NCBI RefSeq assembly: GCF_024362695.1
Contig: NW_026063254.1
Span: forward strand, 124,001 to 188,000
Source: Pectinophora gossypiella
Lineage: Eukaryota > Arthropoda > Insecta > Lepidoptera > Gelechiidae
Reading direction: 5' to 3'
DNA length: 64,000 bases
Positions 9,640 through 20,149 of this stretch are shown in pieces; the first letter of the stretch is position 1; every line of letters begins with the position of its first letter. The notes under the pieces were generated by a model. The model had not been told where the DNA came from. It saw only the letters and a list, made by a program, of their open reading frames with translations, and did not search any database. Both the position numbers and the translations under genes were made by a program.

Positions 9640-10155
9640 AACAATCGGAATGGAAATTTGGTAAAGTACTCTTCTGGTAGTACATTTTGGTTACCATCTG
9701 GTGAAAGTGAACATCTGGTCAATCTCATCACAAGGAAAATGTTTCAGGTGGTATTCCGGCATTTGTCCCCTATAACCTTGTGCCTGAATTATTTCGTTCC
9801 ATGGCTGATGCGCCTCTGTTGTCTATCTGTGAGGACAGTACGTGTCTCAAAATCTTGAAAGGTTGTCAAGTTGCAGCCTGTTCCCGAAAAAAAGGCAAAT
9901 AGCGAATCAAATCCTCCATCTACTGGCGATCTTCTGGTGTGTGCAACGCCCCCGATTTCAGTGACTGAACCCTTGATGTCCGATCTACTTGGTTTTAATG
10001 CCTGTTCTCTCCTTCTTCATATTAAAGATCTGTTGTTGACGCCTAGTATCTATGGCTATGCAGACGATATAACAGTAACAGATAAATACTTGTCCAGTGC
10101 ACGAGAAAACACCACAGATGTCTGTGCTTTCAGAATGTTCTTTGACATCGTGTGA
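9640..10155 (+). pseudogene. Decayed non-LTR reverse transcriptase relic
   Basis: The only recognisable part is at 10000-10110, where the frame reads HIKDLLLTPSIYGYADD followed by a plausible RT continuation. This has the spacing of the B-to-C motif region of a LINE reverse transcriptase with the YADD active site. Upstream frames (9658-9858, 9871 on) are broken and unrecognised. The clade cannot be told. Confidence 0.45.
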
Positions 10156-10159
10156 ATCT

Positions 10160-11428
10160 AACCACATAGTTTGAGTGGCCGCAAACTAATATCATAGGGC
10201 TAGATTGCGGCCATGTAAATCTTATACATTCCTTAGGTAAACAACATTTTTAAAACATTTAAGCATAACAGCGACCGTAAACTAATCGAAATGTTCCTTA
10301 CGCGCAATAATATTAAAATAATAATCGTAACCTAACTTAACTTATCACATGAACAAGAAGGCAAGAAAACTTATACGATTCAGTACGTCAGTCACCTGCC
10401 ACTCAGCCGTAAACCTGTAAAACCTATATATTAGTATGCGGCCTTTCTGATTTATACGTACTTATATGTATTTTTGATATTTTTGCCAAATAGATTGGAA
10501 ATTACGTTAGTTAACTAATACTGCTACTATAAAAACACATCGGAACTGTAAGTAAAATAGAAGACTTAATTATTTGCTTCGGAAAAGACACGTATTTACT
10601 TATTTTTTGTAACATTGCGAGATTTTGCTTAAGGTTCGTATGGGTGACGAATTTAACAAAAGTTTGTCGCCGTATGGTTGATATTATCCTGCCAATTAAA
10701 TAGCCTTCAATTGTAGTAAGTAAGTAAATAGTACTATTCTACTTTTCCAAAATCGTAATTTCGTGTGTAAGAGTGTGATAAAACGCCTAAAATTTAAGTT
10801 TTTCTTCGTCACATCCTTCAAAAGGCCGCAAATCGGAGAGGGGCCGCCAACCGGTGCACTGGCCATACTAAAAAATAAAACAAACAAAATTGACCTGGAC
10901 GAGGATGAGCAAATGAACGATATCGTTACCTTACTTCCTATTCCGTACATTTTATTATGTAATAGGATAAGACAATACTAATAATCCTGATTAACGCATG
11001 ATTTGAGACGACTAAACATTGCTTGAAATCAAGTTCGTGTTACCTTTGACTCCGATAACGTATTGTTATGGTGGAAGGTTTCTTTATTTTATTTTGCTTA
11101 TCATTCATTAGTATTTAAAGAATGAATGTATCAATGTGATAAGAAGATATTGATTAAATTTTATTATTATTTGGTTACAAGAACATAGTTACAAAATGTC
11201 TTAAAAATGATTGAAGATAGACGAATTTCACCAATAGACATTATCAAAGTAATCAGTGAAGCAAATTTTATTAAAGGAAATTAGTGAATGTAGTTGCTTT
11301 CTAGTTTAACAGAATAAAATGACAAGTGCTCTTAGCTATTTGAGTAACTGGATAAATCTAAGGGAACAATAATACACGTGCTATAACCAAATTAAAGTAA
11401 ACTGAAAGTTTTTTCTAATGTGTTCATA
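10160..11428. other. Unassigned AT-rich DNA
   Basis: No supported gene. A 72-codon frame at 10763-10981 resembles nothing I know and has no start context or partner. Confidence 0.5.
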
Positions 11429-12499
11429 TTATCGTCACTGGAAAGGCAAAATTACGTAAGCGCCAAAAGGCCATTTCGAGAAAAAGCCGTTTAAAGTTTC
11501 ATTTTTTCGTTTTTTTATCATAACTTTTTACCCAATTATCCCATTTAGATGATGTCAATGTAAGGTTACATTGTTTTTTAATTTTCTATGTCCAGCAATA
11601 CATATCATAACAGTTGGATTGCTATTTTAGGATATAGTGGCGCTTACGTAAAAATGACTTCAGTTTACAGTAAAGCAAATTTACTTAACCGCCATCTGGT
11701 TAAAATATTATTTGGAAGCAAAATTACTTACAGCTCTTACGACAATGCATACGAGAACGACAATATTTCTTTAAATATAATAATACTGTAATGTTAGCGG
11801 AGTAAAAGTTACTGAAACGACTTTTACACATCTGCTTTCATTATGTCAAAATTGCCTAAAAAGTGATCGATTGATTATGTCAGTTCACCAAAGATTCTTT
11901 AAAGTAAGTTTTTGTAATATCTTACATGGGTAAAAAGACGTAAGAGACAAATAATTATTCTTAATACCTCCTTAAATTACTTATTACTTCAATTGATTTA
12001 TAAAAATAGCTATTAAAATACTGAAGTGCCAGAAATAAAATTTCATAAAATATAAATAATAGCGTACAACCCGTTATCTGTTTGTAAAAGTTTCTTTTTA
12101 ACACTTTCAAAGACAGAACGTATACGGACGTTCCGATTCCAAGGTGTCATACTACCTATTATGAACCACCAATGACCCATGGTCTCTGTCCGTGAAAGGG
12201 TTAAACGGTTTTATTTAGCTAAACCCGTACGGTATATTTGTATCAAAATTAGATATTACAATTTAAGTACCTTCCTGTTGTCAGATTGATCTGAAATTTG
12301 GTACGCACCTTTAATTCCGATGTCAATACAATATAATAAAATCAATAACATTATAAATCTAAGATGGCAGCCGGTACATATCGGGGGATTACATAGGGCA
12401 GCGCAGGACCGATCGTCGTGGAGATCCTTGGGGGAGGCCTATGCCCAGCAGTGGGCGTCATACGGCTGATGATGAAAACATATTTTTCCAAATCCCCTC

Positions 12500-12723
12500 A
12501 ATATGGGTATCAAATGAAATAGCTACACAAGTAGAATACTGTGATTATGTCAAAATTTAAAATCCAAGATGGCCGCCGTTCCAAAATAGCGGACTAGGTA
12601 CAATAAAGGTAAAATATGTACCAATAAAAATATGTAATATGTATTGAGGGCAATATGGGTATCAAATGATAGGACTACACTAGTAGAATACTGTCATTAT
12701 GTCAAAATTTCAAATCCAAGATG
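12500..12723. repeat. Two diverged 150-bp direct repeats
   Basis: 12501-12571 and 12652-12723 share ATATGGGTATCAAATGA...AATCCAAGATGG with about 10 percent difference; a more decayed relative lies at about 12300-12370. Between 12370 and 12475 is a LINE-type tail ending in TGATGATGA. Confidence 0.65.
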
Positions 12724-12738
12724 GACGATATTACAAAA

Positions 12739-13492
12739 TGACTGAAAGAAGGATGTTGCCCTTAATTTTGTCGTTGGCATCCACCGTCCATAATATGCAG
12801 GGCAGCACAGTGGATCGCTGGGTAATGATGCCGCCGACGAACTGGCAAGGAGAGGATCAGACACCAGGGTATATGGACCCGAACCAATCCTGCCGATACC
12901 TTTCAGTCAGTTACGCTCGTGGGTACGGGACCATACCCAGCAACTACACAACGACAGATGGGCACAGCTGCCCACATGCAGACAGTCGAAGGATATCATG
13001 CCTATGATATCCAATTCACTCGCCGACTGCTTCGCTTAAACCGCAATGACCTCCGAATAGTAGTGGGCAGTATAACGGGTCACTGCCCACTCAACAAGCA
13101 CCTATTTAACTTAGGGATAACGGACAGCCCACTTTGCAGAGGCTGTCTGGACGCAGAAGAAACTGCCCCCCATGTAATCCTGGAATGCATGGGAGTGTCA
13201 GCACAACGGGTAAAAATCCTCAGTGGAATGGGGTCGCTCCGCAAAGCCTGTGAAATCCCCAGGAGGCTTCTGAGCTTCTAGAAGGAGATATGTTGGCTTA
13301 CGTAGTCAACAATTACACGCATAATGGGCCACCTTAGAGTCTAAATGCGGAAAACAGAGCCCACTAACATAACATATGCAGGGCAGCACAGTCGACCATG
13401 CAGTAGTATATTTGGGCTCAAAATTGTTTGAATTAGGACAAGCATACGTGGCTCTATGTCGAATCAAGTCTCTGGAAGGGTCAAGTCTTTTT
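12739..13492 (+). pseudogene. PIF1/Helitron-type helicase fragment, split by a LINE
   Basis: Two pieces, 12739-12811 and 13374-13492, read as the C-terminal part of an SF1B (PIF1-like) helicase: LASTVHNMQGSTVD, then AVVYLGSKLF and GQAYVALCRIKSLEG, which match helicase motifs V and VI. They were separated by a LINE whose 19-bp target duplication lies exactly at the break. No N-terminal helicase motifs are seen. This family occurs in Helitrons, in PIF1-like genes and in some large DNA transposons; which one applies here is not clear. Confidence 0.65.
12812..13373 (+). mobile_element. 5'-truncated non-LTR (R1/jockey-like) fragment with 19-bp TSD
   Basis: Flanked by the direct repeat ATATGCAGGGCAGCACAGT (12793-12811 and 13374-13392). 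The coding remnant runs from the end of an RNase H domain (AADELARRGS in one frame) into the C-terminal region at 13000-13280 with the zinc-knuckle pattern CRGCLDAEETAPHVILEC. One frameshift lies near 12920-13000. The truncated 5' end and the TSD are classic for target-primed insertion. Confidence 0.85.
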
Positions 13493-13519
13493 AATTCCTC
13501 AATAATTTCTAATTCCTCA

Positions 13520-14715
13520 ATAATTCCCCTTATTGTTTTTCAGAGTATTTACCACGAAGTTTAATACACTTTTCCATTCGCTCGAACCAGGTATTATTTA
13601 ACATTTATTCCACTCCAAAGTAGAGTTGTTCAAAATGGCTGACTTGAAAGCGTTGGCCGCTTCTTCACCGCACTGGAACCTTTGACCGCGAAGAGTTTCT
13701 TTTTTAATTTTAGGAAATGTAAAGAAATCATTGGAGCTTAGGTCAGGACTGTATGGTGGATGGTCAAGAATTTCTACGTTTTCCTGCTTCAAATAATCGT
13801 TTGACGAGCGGTGTGTGAGCTTGCGTTGTCATGGTGCAGCATCCTGCACCCCTGCGCATCATCATGCGTCGCTTTGGGTTAGATTTTCGAAGTTCGGCGA
13901 TGACTTGTGGTAAACAAATTGTGGTATACCAATCCGCATTAACCGTCCTACGATCTTCAAGTGCAATTGTCGCAACATGACCGATTTTCTCCACGAAGGT
14001 AGCCACCATCTTCTTTGAAGTGCTTCGAGAGCGAACAACTTTAGTCGACTTTGACTCGTTTTGGAAGACCCAAACTGTGGATTGTTGTTTGGAATCAGGA
14101 TAATAGCATAAATCCAAGATTCGTCACCACTGATGATGTCGTACACGTGATTTGACTCTCCTCGGTTGAACCTCTGAAGAGTTTTCTTACACCATCTGAC
14201 GCGGGCTACCTTATGATCGTCAGAAAATGCAGGATGCAACGGCAAACTAGTTTTCTCACACCAAGTGCCTCATGCAATATCGTTTAAATGGTTGTCCCTG
14301 AAATGCCTAATAACGCCTCTATTCTCGGTATGACAGCAACGATATTATCTTCAGTGAAGGCGGATGTCCACGCTCGAATTCTAAATACCAGCGTTCGATG
14401 GTTCGCAGACATGGCACTTCATCGTGGAATAGAGATTTTAACTGTTTGAAACACTGAAGTCGCGGTAGGCCTCTTCGAAAGTTATAGAAATTTTTTCTTT
14501 GTAAGATTCATTTTCGGACGTGACCTGACAGATTCAAACCAACGCAGTGACTAAACAATTGCATTAATACTAATGCTTTCAATTGTTTTGATATTCGAAA
14601 TTCCAACAAATTTGAATTTTGAGTTCTCAATTCAAAATTCGCGCTAAATATGCAAACGACAGAACTTAAAAAGTATAACAAAGTCGCTTTTTCTGTCCCT
14701 ATATCCCTATGTACG
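13520..14715 (-). pseudogene. mariner transposase relic
   Basis: Read on minus from about 14530 down to 13525, the pieces follow a mariner transposase in order: a decayed N-terminal part, then ISGDESWIYA (catalytic Asp) near 14120, YPDSKQQSTVWVF, RSTSKKMVATF, DRRTVNADWYTTICLP, and the end HPPYSPDLSSNDFFTFP near 13770. The region of the second catalytic Asp is frameshifted (the tract near 13850). Several stops and frameshifts make it dead. TIRs were not resolved; the right edge lies near 14715 against an RTE-like LINE. Confidence 0.85.
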
Positions 14716-15745
14716 CTTCATCATCATCAATTTAAGAGCCACGCTCTTGTCGGTGTAGCATTTTCCATTCCAGTCTATCAAAGGCCAATTCCTTGACTTC
14801 CCTATAAGACACGACGTTAACCTTTTCTTTAATCTGTTCCATGTAAGCTCTTCTTGGTCTTCCCCTTCCTCTCTTTCCTTCTAGCTTTCCTTCTATGATG
14901 TTTTTAATGAATTCGTCGTGTCTTATTAGGTGTCCAATCATCTTGCCTCTTCTGTCCTCAATAATTCTCAGTATTTGTCTCTTTTCCCTTACTCTTACTA
15001 GCACTTCCTCATTTGTAACCCTTTCTGTCCAACTTATTCTTTCCATCCTCCTCCAACACCACATTTCAAAGGCCTCGAGTCTCTCTCTGTCCTTCTGTGT
15101 CAGTGTCCAAGTTTCACATCCATAGAGGGCTATACTCCATACGAAGGTTTTGACACATCTTTTTCTGATAGATTTGGCAATCCTAGCCTTGAATATGCAC
15201 CCTTTGTTATGGAAAGCTTGTTTTGCCATTGCTATTCTGGTTTTAACGTCTAAAGTACATCTTGAGTCATTCGTTATTATGCTGCCTAGATACTTAAAGT
15301 TCTTTACATTTTCAATCGGGATATTATTTAACTTAATTATTTGGCTGTCTATTTTTGGAGTTTTGGAAATTGTTAGAATTTTGGTTTTACTTATATTAAT
15401 TTTAAGGTCGTATTTTTCAAAAACTGTATTCATTGTGTTAAGTAGGGTTTCTAGGTCTTCTTTATTACTGGCCAGTGCCGCAATATCGTCTGCAAATCTG
15501 ATACTAATTATATCTGTCCATTTATTGTTATTCCGTTACTGATTTTAGCTATTTCCTTCATGGCACCCTCTATGAAAATGTTAAATATTAGTGGAGATAA
15601 GGAACAGCCCTGTCTTACACCTTGCCGTACTCTAGCTTTTCTCTTCACTTCTCCTATTTCTACGACAGTTTCCTGGTGTTTATATAGTTCGTATACATGT
15701 ACGCTTAAATCTTTAAAATTGCGCAACGGATTTTGATGCAATTTT
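14712..15745 (-). mobile_element. RTE-like non-LTR retrotransposon fragment
   Basis: On minus, 15741-15508 reads RT motif B (VRQGVRQGCSLSPLIFN) and, after one frameshift near 15510, motif C as FADD, then 15433-14732 continues to the C terminus (KYLGSIITND, ALYGCETWTL, FEMWCWRRMERISW). The 3' end has an ATGATGATG-type tail at about 14712. It is truncated at the 5' side inside the RT. Apart from the single frameshift the reading is clean, so the insertion is younger than the mariner beside it. Confidence 0.85.
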
Positions 15746-16724
15746 CTTTAATAGATAGAGTGATTCAAGAGGAAAATTTATAGGTATGTATAATAACATC
15801 CAATAAATAGTGTATAAATACTGTTATTTTTGAGGATTTTAATGTGATGTCGTAAATAATTTAATTTTTCCTCAGCATTGCACCCGAGCGAAGCCGGGCG
15901 GGTCGCTAATAAATTATAAAATCAATTCTAAAATAGTTTTACTTTTAGATCTATTGTTAAAAAATAACTTCCTGGGAAACTTACTGCTAGCCCACAAACT
16001 TGCTTAATAACAGCATAAAAATGCGAAGGCAAATTTACGTACACGCCTTACTTATTCTAAATACTGTAAGTCAAAATTACTTATTCGCCATTCACTGCAT
16101 AAACATGCTAAGACATTTTTTTCTTATACGCCTTACTTATTTTAAAAGCTGTAAATAAAAATGACTTATACATAGTCTATTTTTTATTTTCAGTAGTCCA
16201 AAATTACTAATAAAATGACACTTTTCAAACTATAGAATGCCAAATTTACTTAAAGTTAATATGTAGTTATTATATAGGAACACAATATTACTTATACACC
16301 AGTCACGAAAAAAACACCAAAATCTTGTCGTTTAAGAAACTGGAATTGAAAAAAGTCAACTATTTTTAAATTTACGTAAGCGCCAAAAAAGTGCTCGTAT
16401 CGCAATGCTACCCAGACAGATCGACGCAGAATGAAACGCTGATTCCGAATATATATAAAAAACCCAAAATACCTATTTTGGCGCTTACGTAATTTTGCCT
16501 TTCCAGTGACGTTATAATCTTCTGGTTAATGCTGTAATTTAAAATTAAAAAGAATAAAATAATAATCTTCAGTATCTCCGTAAATAATCACTAGAAAAAT
16601 GTGGAAAAAATTGTCAAGGTGTATTTCAACTCATAGAAACAGAATATCAAAAAACATTAAAAAAACGATATATGCGTTTGTCATTTTATTTTCCGGGGAC
16701 GGCGGATGTTGAGATGTGTCGCAC

Positions 16725-17880
16725 ATATAGTCTTCTTACATTGGAAGAGCGTCGTAAGGTACTAGATATGGGTCTGTTGTTTGACATCCTTTGAGGTCGT
16801 CTTGACTATGCAACTTTAACTTCAAAAGGAAAGTAGACCCGTTTATAGGATCAAAACAACTTTTTATTAATAATATTAGACGTCGTATTGTAAGCATAGA
16901 CAACCATGACTAACTATGACTACTGTACAACACAACGCAATACTACAATATCTGGGGGTGGGCTGAGGTGCGGGGTTAGGTGAATAGAAATTATCTATAA
17001 TACCAGTGATAAATATGTAGGTATAGTAATTATTATCGTGTATGTGTGTATGTATGTATGTGGGTAAATATGTACATATATCTGTATGTGTATATGAATA
17101 TATATATAACGTATTTAATAAGTGTAACGTATTTAAGAGCTATCTATCTATTACTTATTATAATTATGTTTATAAATTATATATGTCACCGTAAAATTGT
17201 GAATCTCGCGAGATTGTGAACTGTCGAATAATTATGAATCGTATCATATTGCTTACAATTTAACGTATTATTTTTCGGTAGATTATAATCTATCGATTAT
17301 AAACTGTTAAATCACAATCTTACAATTGTCAAATTGTCAACTGTCCGACGGCTGTCCCTGATTGGTCGGCCTTACAGTAGACCGTTCTGTGTCCATAGAG
17401 TTAGGAATAAAACACAGGTGTCAGTCAAATAAAATAAACGCTCTTCAAGATTGTGAAATCAAGTACGTATTTATTAATTATTTATTAAGTAATCAATAAG
17501 TAATCAATAATTATAATCTAACGTTATTTACAATTTTACGGTGACATATACATATAATGTGTCTTAATTATTAATGTTTTGATAATGTGTTTATTTTGGT
17601 ATCGGTACTTTTAGTTAAGTTTATATTTGTTTTAATTTTTTTCTCCTCCTCTTTTGTTCTCATAATAATTATATCTAGTTCCTATTAGTGACTCTGTTGT
17701 AGTCTTTAGAATGTAATTCCTCTTTAAGTATCTATGTATGCGTACCTACATTGCTTCAATCATACAAAATGTAAACCGTGGATAGTTGTAATTCGCTTGC
17801 AACATGTTTTTTACCATTTGTAATTCTTATATTGATAAGCTGTTACTATCCCTTTAAATAAATAAATAAATAATATGGTG
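16725..17880 (+). mobile_element. LINE 3' region interrupted by a MITE
   Basis: 16735-16800 reads like the end of a non-LTR RT (SLLTLEERRKVLDMGLLFDIL), and 17855-17880 is an (AAAT)n tail. Between them lies a MITE (17181-17550) and AT-rich 3'-UTR-like DNA. That both parts belong to one copy is inferred. Confidence 0.5.
17181..17550. mobile_element. MITE with 20-bp terminal inverted repeats
   Basis: ATATGTCACCGTAAAATTGT at 17181-17200 is mirrored at about 17529-17549. It is 370 bp long with no coding capacity. The exact element edge and the TSD are ambiguous because the flank is alternating TA. Confidence 0.75.
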
Positions 17881-17889
17881 GTGTGGTAT

Positions 17890-17996
17890 GTATGGTATCT
17901 TCGGATTTCGTATCAACAGTGGCTGCGAGCTGTCTTTGATTACTTGTGGGTCTGCCCACCTCATTAGAGATTACAGGCGTGAGTATATGTATGTAT
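17890..17996 (+). repeat. LINE-type tail shared with 43060-43165
   Basis: About 100 bp beginning TTCGTATCAACAGTGGCTGC and ending in a (GTAT)n tail is nearly identical to 43060-43165 in the same orientation: two independent copies of one retroposon 3' end. Confidence 0.7.
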
Positions 17997-17999
17997 GTA

Positions 18000-18650
18000 C
18001 ATATGTAATATGGTCCGGTAAATCTGGTTTCAGTAATTGAATCTTGATTTAGATACTAATTTATAAAATGTAATTATGTTGTTTGGCCTAAAATCAAGAG
18101 TCATTGTAATTATTATCATAAAGTAGAACTACTTAAATGTAATTTATTGTCATAAAGTAGAACTTGCTGGTATTTAAGGTTATAAGGGATTACTGAAAAT
18201 GTCGTTTGTAAGGTCACATGCATAGTTTACGAGATTTTTACACAAATATTTTTAACTTTTACGTTTTTGCGAATAAAATGTTATCATAGCCTTATTATCC
18301 ATCCCCTAGCAGGTTTTGGGTGTTCTTTAGTAACAAAAATAGATCCTATATGAACAGCACATGTGATGATACCAGGTTGAGGTTACGGAGGTTGATGAAA
18401 GGGGTCAAACATATTGTCTATTTTCTCTAGATGCACCTAGGGCATGCTGTCCGGATATCCGGACGACCGAACTCTCCGGATTGTTCGTCGGATTTATTAT
18501 CTGGATGGTAGAATCTGGCGGATAATTACGTGCCCCGGACGCACCGTTTTCGAGTTATCATCAAAAACAGTAAAATTAGATTCTTTAAAATTCAAATGTT
18601 GGTTAGTCATTAATGGTTACAATTTTATTCTACGACTTCTAGGAAATGGA
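18000..18650. other. Unassigned spacer with a 16-bp perfect palindrome
   Basis: No gene. 18449-18464 is the perfect palindrome GTCCGGATATCCGGAC, and 18480-18490 repeats part of it. A direct repeat (CATAAAGTAGAACT) lies at about 18118 and 18160. Confidence 0.5.
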
Positions 18651-18659
18651 CGAAGGAGA

Positions 18660-19100
18660 CTGAGTCCGTAGTCTGGAGACTCCCAGGAGGAGCCGTTCAC
18701 GTGCCAGACGCAGCCGCAGCCGCGGTGAAAGCCGCAGCTGCAGTCGCTGCTTGCTTGATCGCGAGCTGGCTTTGAGAAGAGAGCAGGAGAAAGTTGTGGA
18801 ACTAATTAAAACTATTAAAGATGCTCTCCCATCGCCGCCGTTACATCAAAGCGCACCATCAGTAAATAAAAATTTGGATTACAAAAATATTCTTCCGGAA
18901 TTTAATCCGTCTCTGAAAAGCCCACGCATAGACATGTGACTAAAAAAGGTAAATCAGTGCGCGGAGGTTTACGGCTGGGATGAGAGGACAGTAATGCATT
19001 TCGCAATGCAGAAATTGGGCATTCGAAGGTTGGCGGCGAAAGTATACGGAACTTGGCTAGTCCACGTGGCGTTGAATAGTTTGTTTTTACCGTTGGAGCG
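18660..19100 (+). pseudogene. Ty3/gypsy gag relic 1 with RS-rich N terminus
   Basis: The frame from about 18680 reads an arginine-serine run (RRSRSRARRSRSRG) and then LALRREQEKVVELIKTIK. From 18870 it continues with the core KNILPEFNPSLKSPRIDM, then stops, with VYGWDERTVMHFAMQKLG after the stop. The core is the same as in gag relic 2 (19820 on), so this is a second, more truncated copy of the same Gag family lying directly upstream. It ends near 19090. Confidence 0.7.
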
Positions 19101-20149
19101 GTAATTGTTTACCAAGATATGCAACAACGTGATGAATCTGAAGCTCAGAGGCGACGGAGCCTTACAACTCCCGAGATCCAGACATCCGAGCAGTCACGTG
19201 AAAGGCGCACCGACCGTGATGTGCACACCGAGGGTGGACTTCACTCTAATTGCAATGACCCAAATAAGATACGTAGTACAAGTCGTAGACGTAGTCCAAG
19301 CCGTTCGCGTCGTCACCGCAGCAAAACCCGAACCAGAAGACGTAGACGTATTCCAAGCTATTGTCATCGTCACCGCAGTAAGACGCGAAGTAGAAGTCGT
19401 ATACGTAAATCGAGCTGTTCTCATCGTCACAGTAAGACGCGAAGCAGAAGTAGAAGACGTAGTCCTAGCTCCCCTCTCTACCACCGTAATCGCAGTGCAA
19501 GTCGCCAACAAAGTAGAACTAGGAATAGTTCGAGTATACAGGAGCGAGAACAATTGTAAGCGCAAGAGCGAGCACGGCTGCAGTCCCTTTAAGATCAACT
19601 TCAACGTGACCGTGAACGTAGTAGACTACCAAACAGAAATGACGTCAATCATGGGATGAAACGTCCGCATACAGATGCACATGACGAAGGAATTAATACC
19701 GCGCATCGGTCTAGACGGATAGATAGTCCTACATTCACTTCCAAGGATGTTATAGACATACTAAACTCAATAAAACCCCAGCCGACGCCGGAGGCGCACC
19801 CAGTCACTCTAATAACCCCAATCCTAAGAATATACTTCCAGATTTTGACCCGTCATCGAAAGGACAGCGAGTAGATGTTTGGTAAAAAAAAAGGTGAATG
19901 ATTGCGCCACCGTCTACGGTTGGGACGAAAGAACTACAATTCATTTCGCGTTGCCAGAAACGGCAGGGACTGGCTAAATCGTGGTATGATAGTCTAGAAA
20001 GCATAATGTATACGTGGGTGGAATGGCAAAAAAAGTTGTGTAGTGCATTCCCATTTGAGCAAAACTATGGCCAGTCCTTGGAGTACATGCTAAAGCGCAA
20101 AAGTATGTTCCAGGAACCAATCGTAGTGTACTTTTACGAGAAATTGGCA

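Larger units (their letters stand above)
11433..16511. mobile_element. Unclassified 5.1-kb TIR transposon (element B)
   Basis: The ends are a perfect 36-bp inverted repeat beginning CGTCACTGGAAAGGC (11433-11468 and 16476-16511), flanked by TTAT on both sides (11429-11432, 16512-16515), a likely 4-bp target duplication. Near both ends are degenerate copies of a motif like AAATTACGTAAGCGCC (for example 11638, 11682, 16031, 16078, 16371). The interior holds helicase fragments plus later insertions (LINE, mariner, RTE). No transposase remains, so the superfamily is open. Confidence 0.8.

Noticed and set aside
10763..10981. 72-codon frame
   Set aside because: No family resemblance, no neighbours, and the opposite strand is equally open.
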